Assembly (NCBI RefSeq): GCF_022763345.1
Contig: NZ_JALEGS010000061.1
Span: 62,001-126,000, forward strand
Origin: Phaeodactylibacter sp.
GTDB taxonomy: Bacteria > Bacteroidota > Bacteroidia > Chitinophagales > Saprospiraceae
DNA length: 64,000 nucleotides
Direction of reading: 5' to 3'
Of the stretch, positions 59,904-64,000 are shown in pieces. Numbering within the stretch: the stretch's first letter is position 1; each line of letters begins with the position of its first letter. The translations under genes were made by a program, and so were the position numbers. Under the pieces are notes generated by a model. It was not told the origin of the DNA, did not search any database, and saw only the letters and a program-made list of their open reading frames with translations.

Positions 59904-60752
59904 ATGAAAAATCCAAGTAACATCCTCGTCATCGGCGGTACCGGCAAGACCGGGCGCAAGGTCGTTAAAGGCCTGCAAAAGCACGGTCAAAAGGTCCGCA
60001 TCGGCGGCCGTAACAGCCATCCCGCATTCGATTGGAGCAAGCCTGATACCTGGGCAGAAGCTTTGGAAGGCATGGACAAGGTCTACATCGTTTTCTACCC
60101 CGACCTGGCTGTGCCCGGTGCCCTGCAAGCCATCGAAAAGCTGACGGAAATGGCCAAACAGGCGGGCGTGCAAAAAGCCGTCCTCCTCTCTGGCAAAGGG
60201 GAGCAGGAAGCGGAACGCTGCGAGCAGGTAGTGGCCCAATCCGGTATGGACTACACCCTGGTGCGCGCTTCCTGGTTCAGCCAAAACTTCAGCGAAAGCT
60301 TCCTGATGGAGCCCATCCTTGCCGGTTATGTTGCCCTGCCCATGCCTGATGCTAAAATCCCGTTTGTGGATACCGGCGACATCGCTGAGGTCGTTGTGGA
60401 AGCTTTACTGGATGATACCCATAACGGACAAACCTATGAAGTTACCGGTCCACGGGCATTAACCTTCCGGGCCGCAGTACGGGAGATTGAAGCAGCTACC
60501 GGGAAGTCCATCGTCTACCGCGCGGTTTCCCTACAGGACTATAAGGCATCGATGGAGGCTGCGGGCCTTCCTGGCGACTACGTTTGGCTGATCGATTACC
60601 TTTTCCGCGAAGTGCTCAGTGTACCGGCCAATCAGGATGTCACCCGCGATGTGGAGCGCGTGCTCGGGCGACCGGCGACCGACTTTGCCGATTACGCGAA
60701 AAAGACTGCAGCAAGTGGGATTTGGGGGGAAACCGTCCCACAGTCTGTTTAA
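59904..60752 (+). CDS. NmrA-family NAD(P)-binding protein
   Basis: 282 residues. The Rossmann motif NILVIGGTGKTGRKVVKGL is at the N-terminus, with GGRNSHPAFDWSKPDTW after it. The middle has LVRASWFSQNFSES, a family motif, and DTGDIAEVVVEALLDD. Members are atypical short-chain reductases, including NAD(P)H quinone or azo reductases and sensors. No signal peptide, so it is cytoplasmic. It follows the DUF1772 gene by 199 bp, so it may have its own promoter. Confidence 0.88.
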   Translation: MKNPSNILVIGGTGKTGRKVVKGLQKHGQKVRIGGRNSHPAFDWSKPDTWAEALEGMDKVYIVFYPDLAVPGALQAIEKLTEMAKQAGVQKAVLLSGKGEQEAERCEQVVAQSGMDYTLVRASWFSQNFSESFLMEPILAGYVALPMPDAKIPFVDTGDIAEVVVEALLDDTHNGQTYEVTGPRALTFRAAVREIEAATGKSIVYRAVSLQDYKASMEAAGLPGDYVWLIDYLFREVLSVPANQDVTRDVERVLGRPATDFADYAKKTAASGIWGETVPQSV

Positions 60753-61059
60753 TACGTGGAAATGCAAGGCTGAAGGGTTGTTTTCAGCCTTGCCAACCAA
60801 CTCCTTAACCTTATGGACCAGCCTGTATTCCGAAGCGCAACCCGTATTGATGTGGCTGCAATCGTTTAGCTGTCCTACTGTTTTTAAAGCCACAGAGGAT
60901 TGTGGCTTCTCGTGAATGGATGAAGTTGCATTTGGATTAGATTTTAAATGTATCCACATTGATTCAACAGATCCTACTGAATGTTCTTCCGGCTTTTTGA
61001 TAGCCCCCGATTAAACCCTAATCCCAGGGGATTGTCAAATGGTACAAATATCATCAAGT
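60753..61059. other. Non-coding region with a strong stem-loop
   Basis: 307 bp without a supported gene. GCAAGGCTGAA (60764-60774) pairs with TTCAGCCTTGC (60783-60793), an 11-bp stem with 8-base loop, 12 bp past the NmrA stop; no T-run follows, so termination is possible but not typical. A second hairpin, AAGCCACA/TGTGGCTT, is at 60887-60908. Confidence 0.45.
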
Positions 61060-62808
61060 ATGAAACCAAGTGCATTCTGCCTTTTTTTGTTCTGCCTTAT
61101 AGGGGCTGCAAATGCGCAAACCAGCTTTTGTCCCAATGACCCGCCCCTGAATCCATGGCTGGCAGATTCGCCCTATCCCATTTACCACAGGAACAGCTAT
61201 GCGCAGGCCTCAACTTGCATTACAGGGGTATTGCCACAAGATAGTGTCGCCGTCCGAATGAGAAGAGATATTACGGGAGGCACCTCTCCATGGATCTATT
61301 TGTCCGAGGAGTACCCCGGCGGAGTAAGGACCATTCTCTACTCCAACTCAACGCATATTTTCAAATTCATTGATGATGGCACAGCACTGTTAGCGGTCGA
61401 TAGCTTCCGGCTTGATTTCAATACCCTGACGTCGAATGGCTATAATCACCTGCTCAGCAAAAACAGGATTTGGTTCTCCTACGAACCCACCTATGATCCG
61501 GCAGATAACCGCTACTCCCGCTTATTTAAATTTTCTGATGCGGATACCACGGACCCGTATTCGCCAATTGTGGCGTTGGACACGCTGGACTTCGGAGACT
61601 ATGGGATTAATCGGGTCAATATGTACAACCTTAATTACAATGGCGAAATTGTCTGGTATTCAGAAGAAGACGAAGTCAATAACATAGCCTACGCTGGTGT
61701 CATTGACCAGGATTTCAATATGCTCGACACCTTGGTCTTTGCCCGCCTGCCTAATGAAAGGATCAACCACAATTCTATTTCCGTTGACGAGAATAACACC
61801 TTCTACATCGTCACTTCGCACCGCCTGATTGCATTTGAATGGGATGGTACGGAAGTGGTCATCGGGTGGGAAGCCCCTTATGATTTTGTGCATGACGGAC
61901 CGACCGGGAACTTTGCATACGGAAGCGGGACCACCCCCACCTTGATCGGCTGGGGAGCAGGGAATGACAAGCTCGTCGTCGTTGCTGATGGCCATGCCAA
62001 TAATAACTTAGTCGCTTTCTGGCGGGAGCTCCCTGCCGGATGGACGGGGGTTCCGGGTATGCCGGTTCGTTTTGCCGACTCCATTGCCATTCCCAACGCA
62101 CAGTCCTTTAGCAATTTATTTCAGTCGATTGAAAACTCCCCTACTGCGTATGGGTATGATGTCGCCATAGCCCAGTTTAATGGTTTTCTGGGTTATGATT
62201 GCAACAATTTCAAAGGGGTCTCGAAATTCAGATGGGATACTACCGCTAATGCATTCAATCTGGAGTGGACCAATAACAGCGTCAACATGAATGGCGTGCT
62301 GGCCTATTCTTCAGGCAGCAACTTAGTCTACGGAACAGGAAAGGAAACGGATTGCATTTATTACTACTATGGGTTAAATTGGGAGAATGGAGCGCTCGAA
62401 CTAAGCATTCCGCTGGGGCCTGAAGAAGACTTTCCTGATGACCCGCTTTACGATCAGGGCGTTAACCACGTTATTGATGAAGACGGCAGTATTTATTATT
62501 CGGGGTCAAGGTCATTGGTTAAGCTGCAGCGGTTCCCCCGATTGACTTCCGTCAAAGGGGCAGAACGGGCTGCACCGGAATTTATCGTTTATCCGAACCC
62601 GGCCGGAAACGCGGCATGGGTTGACGGCATATCCCTGGAGGGAAATGCGTATCGGATATTCTCTGCTGAAGGGCGCTGCCTGAAGCAGGCCACAATCGTC
62701 AACCAGCGTATCGACTTGTCCGGAGTACCGGATGGATTGGTGTTTGTACAGTTTGTTGTCGGGGGGCAATTGGTGACGAAAAAAGTAATAAAGGCCAGTC
62801 AGGAGTAA
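61060..62808 (+). CDS. T9SS-secreted propeller-like protein of unknown function
   Basis: About 582 residues from ATG 61060, which opens the signal peptide MKPSAFCLFLFCLIGAANAQ. The main body is made of repeated beta segments with GD-x-x-W and D-x-x-NN turns (SVDENNTFYIVTSHRLIAFE), resembling aryl-sulfotransferase or PQQ-type propellers, but I do not see the catalytic His set that would confirm an arylsulfotransferase. The last 80 residues, FIVYPNPAGNAAWVDGISLE to VIKAS, are a T9SS type A sorting domain. It is thus surface or extracellular. No operon partner is seen. Confidence 0.75.
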   Translation: MKPSAFCLFLFCLIGAANAQTSFCPNDPPLNPWLADSPYPIYHRNSYAQASTCITGVLPQDSVAVRMRRDITGGTSPWIYLSEEYPGGVRTILYSNSTHIFKFIDDGTALLAVDSFRLDFNTLTSNGYNHLLSKNRIWFSYEPTYDPADNRYSRLFKFSDADTTDPYSPIVALDTLDFGDYGINRVNMYNLNYNGEIVWYSEEDEVNNIAYAGVIDQDFNMLDTLVFARLPNERINHNSISVDENNTFYIVTSHRLIAFEWDGTEVVIGWEAPYDFVHDGPTGNFAYGSGTTPTLIGWGAGNDKLVVVADGHANNNLVAFWRELPAGWTGVPGMPVRFADSIAIPNAQSFSNLFQSIENSPTAYGYDVAIAQFNGFLGYDCNNFKGVSKFRWDTTANAFNLEWTNNSVNMNGVLAYSSGSNLVYGTGKETDCIYYYYGLNWENGALELSIPLGPEEDFPDDPLYDQGVNHVIDEDGSIYYSGSRSLVKLQRFPRLTSVKGAERAAPEFIVYPNPAGNAAWVDGISLEGNAYRIFSAEGRCLKQATIVNQRIDLSGVPDGLVFVQFVVGGQLVTKKVIKASQE

Positions 62809-62901
62809 GCCTTGCACTCTTTATTCTATGAAATTTGACGGGACAGCTCTGCCGCCGGAATCCAGATTTAAAAGATTTTGATTGCATCAGAGCCTGATGT
62901 C

Positions 62902-63855
62902 TCACAAAAGCCCTTCCATAGACTGCTTTAGTACGGAGGCAGAATGGTGCAGCGCCTGTTGTTCCGCCTCGCTCAGGTTGGCTACGAGCACTTTCTCAAT
63001 GCCGTCTTTGGAGACCAGGCAGGGCACGCTCAGGCAGATATCATCCAGGCCGTACTCTCCCTTCAGCTTTACCGAAACGGTGAGTATGCTGTGGCTGTCG
63101 CGCAAAATGGCTTTCACGATACGCACGAGGGCCTGCCCAACGGCGAAGTTGGTCGCGCCCTTATAGTCGATGATGTGGTAGGCAGAGTTTTTGACCGCCT
63201 CGAAGATGCTGCGGCTGCGTTCCGGCCAGTGCTCTTGCAGCCCGTTAGACTGCACATATTGTTGAATAGATACGCCGCCCAGGTTGGTCAGCGACCAGGC
63301 CGGGAGTTCACTGTCGCCGTGCTCGCCAAGAATATAGGCATGCACGCTCTTGACATCCACCCCCATTTCCTGACTGATGAAGTAGCGGAACCGGGCACTG
63401 TCCAGTACGGTGCCGGAGCCAAAAATATGGCTGCGCGACCAACGCGAATGGTTGAGCGCCACCTGCGTCAGTACATCCACCGGATTGGTGACGATGACGA
63501 CGATGGCGCGGGACTGCTGCTCAATGATGTCATCCATGATGCCCTCGATGATACTGGCGTTGCGCTTTAGTAAATCAAGACGGGTTTCTCCGGAGCGCTG
63601 GGCGCTGCCCGCTGTGATGACGATGACATTTGCATCGCCGTAGTCAGTCGCATCTCCCACTTCAATGGATACAGACGGGTAGAAAGGCAGCCCATGCGAG
63701 AGGTCGGCCACCTGCCCCTCTGCCAGGTTCTGGTTTTGGTCAATTAGGCAGATGTTGCTGGCGGCACCACTTTGTGCCAGCGCGTAGGCAAAGGTGGCAC
63801 CAACGGCACCAGCGCCAACAATAACAACTTTACGGGGGGAGGATGGGGTGGGCAT
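62902..63855 (-). CDS. ldh: L-lactate dehydrogenase
   Basis: 317 residues, the usual size. NAD-binding motif GAGAVGATFAYALAQSG at about 14-30; the substrate loop AGSAQRSGETR has Gln in the position that selects lactate over malate; catalytic His is in LGEHGDSELPAW near residue 190; FGSGTVLDSARFRYFIS is the LDH-type block. It interconverts pyruvate and L-lactate with NADH in the cytoplasm. It stands alone, with no terminator of clear form after it. The last 145 bp of the window upstream show no gene. Confidence 0.96.
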   Translation of the reverse strand: MPTPSSPRKVVIVGAGAVGATFAYALAQSGAASNICLIDQNQNLAEGQVADLSHGLPFYPSVSIEVGDATDYGDANVIVITAGSAQRSGETRLDLLKRNASIIEGIMDDIIEQQSRAIVVIVTNPVDVLTQVALNHSRWSRSHIFGSGTVLDSARFRYFISQEMGVDVKSVHAYILGEHGDSELPAWSLTNLGGVSIQQYVQSNGLQEHWPERSRSIFEAVKNSAYHIIDYKGATNFAVGQALVRIVKAILRDSHSILTVSVKLKGEYGLDDICLSVPCLVSKDGIEKVLVANLSEAEQQALHHSASVLKQSMEGLL

Positions 63856-64000
63856 GAGGTTTAGGTTTTTATTTTGAAAAGCAAAACCACAAGGGAGCTC
63901 CTAATGTTCAGACGGGTTGAACGCCTTCAGCCTTATTCCTGCCTTCGTCTACCTGGCTTTCCAGTGCCAGGGTACAAAAAAATTAACAAAAAATTAGCCT

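Noticed and set aside
61060..62808. Assignment as arylsulfotransferase
   Set aside because: Propeller-like pattern is present, but the catalytic His set could not be found, so only a general propeller call is made.

Overview
The window is chromosomal DNA of a Bacteroidota bacterium. Three gene products end in type IX secretion (T9SS) C-terminal domains, one of the gliding-associated type B and two of type A. There are also TonB and SusB-like (GH97) polysaccharide genes, many DUF families typical of the phylum (DUF3667, DUF6090, DUF4386, DUF2911, DUF3124), and start sites without strong Shine-Dalgarno sequences. Moderate GC and the gene families suggest Saprospiria (Lewinella or Phaeodactylibacter type), but that placement is an inference. 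No rRNA, tRNA, CRISPR array or complete insertion sequence was seen.

Region 1-11.8 kb (+) is a sugar-utilisation locus. It runs araB (3' end only), araD, araA, a BNR_4-GH105 fusion enzyme, a lipoprotein aldose epimerase and an SSS sodium/sugar symporter, all tightly packed and closed by a hairpin at 7948. A GH97 lipoprotein and a LamG/T9SS type B surface protein follow. Polymer trimming, mutarotation, uptake and conversion of L-arabinose to D-xylulose 5-phosphate are encoded together.

Region 13.0-17.6 kb looks like a metal-acquisition cluster: a HupE/UreJ permease, two very His-rich proteins and a TonB-dependent receptor. A perfect 9-3-9 palindrome lies upstream of the receptor, and its only other copy I saw is at 45.68 kb. 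Region 17.6-29.5 kb is mixed: an AAA_14/DUF4143 ATPase with duplicated upstream repeats, mscL, long-form purL with a 124-bp palindromic (MITE-like) element beside its start, a DUF3667 protein, a nucleotidyltransferase pair, a membrane class III cyclase, a PepSY-TM protein and a serine hydrolase. Region 29.8-47 kb holds an outer-membrane barrel protein, a GH43 lipoprotein, DUF1080 and flavin oxidase genes, katG with an OxyR-like site, a secreted protein with two F-box-associated (FBA) domains, a membrane protein plus histidine kinase and LuxR-type response regulator, and a DUF2911 protein. Two decayed genes lie at 45.2 and 47.0 kb.

Region 47.2-57.4 kb is a defence island, partly AT-rich. It contains a three-gene operon (HEPN-like protein, protein with a hydrophobic/acidic tail, SecB-like chaperone) resembling a toxin-antitoxin-chaperone module, a small polyvalent-type kinase, an operon of DNA methyltransferase, DEAH helicase and GIY-YIG nuclease, and a divergent GmrSD-type DUF262/DUF1524 gene. 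The AT-rich block in the methyltransferase points to exchange of its target-recognition region. Region 57.5-63.9 kb carries an AraC regulator, a CxxCH mini-cytochrome, DUF1772 and NmrA genes, a T9SS-secreted propeller-like protein and L-lactate dehydrogenase.
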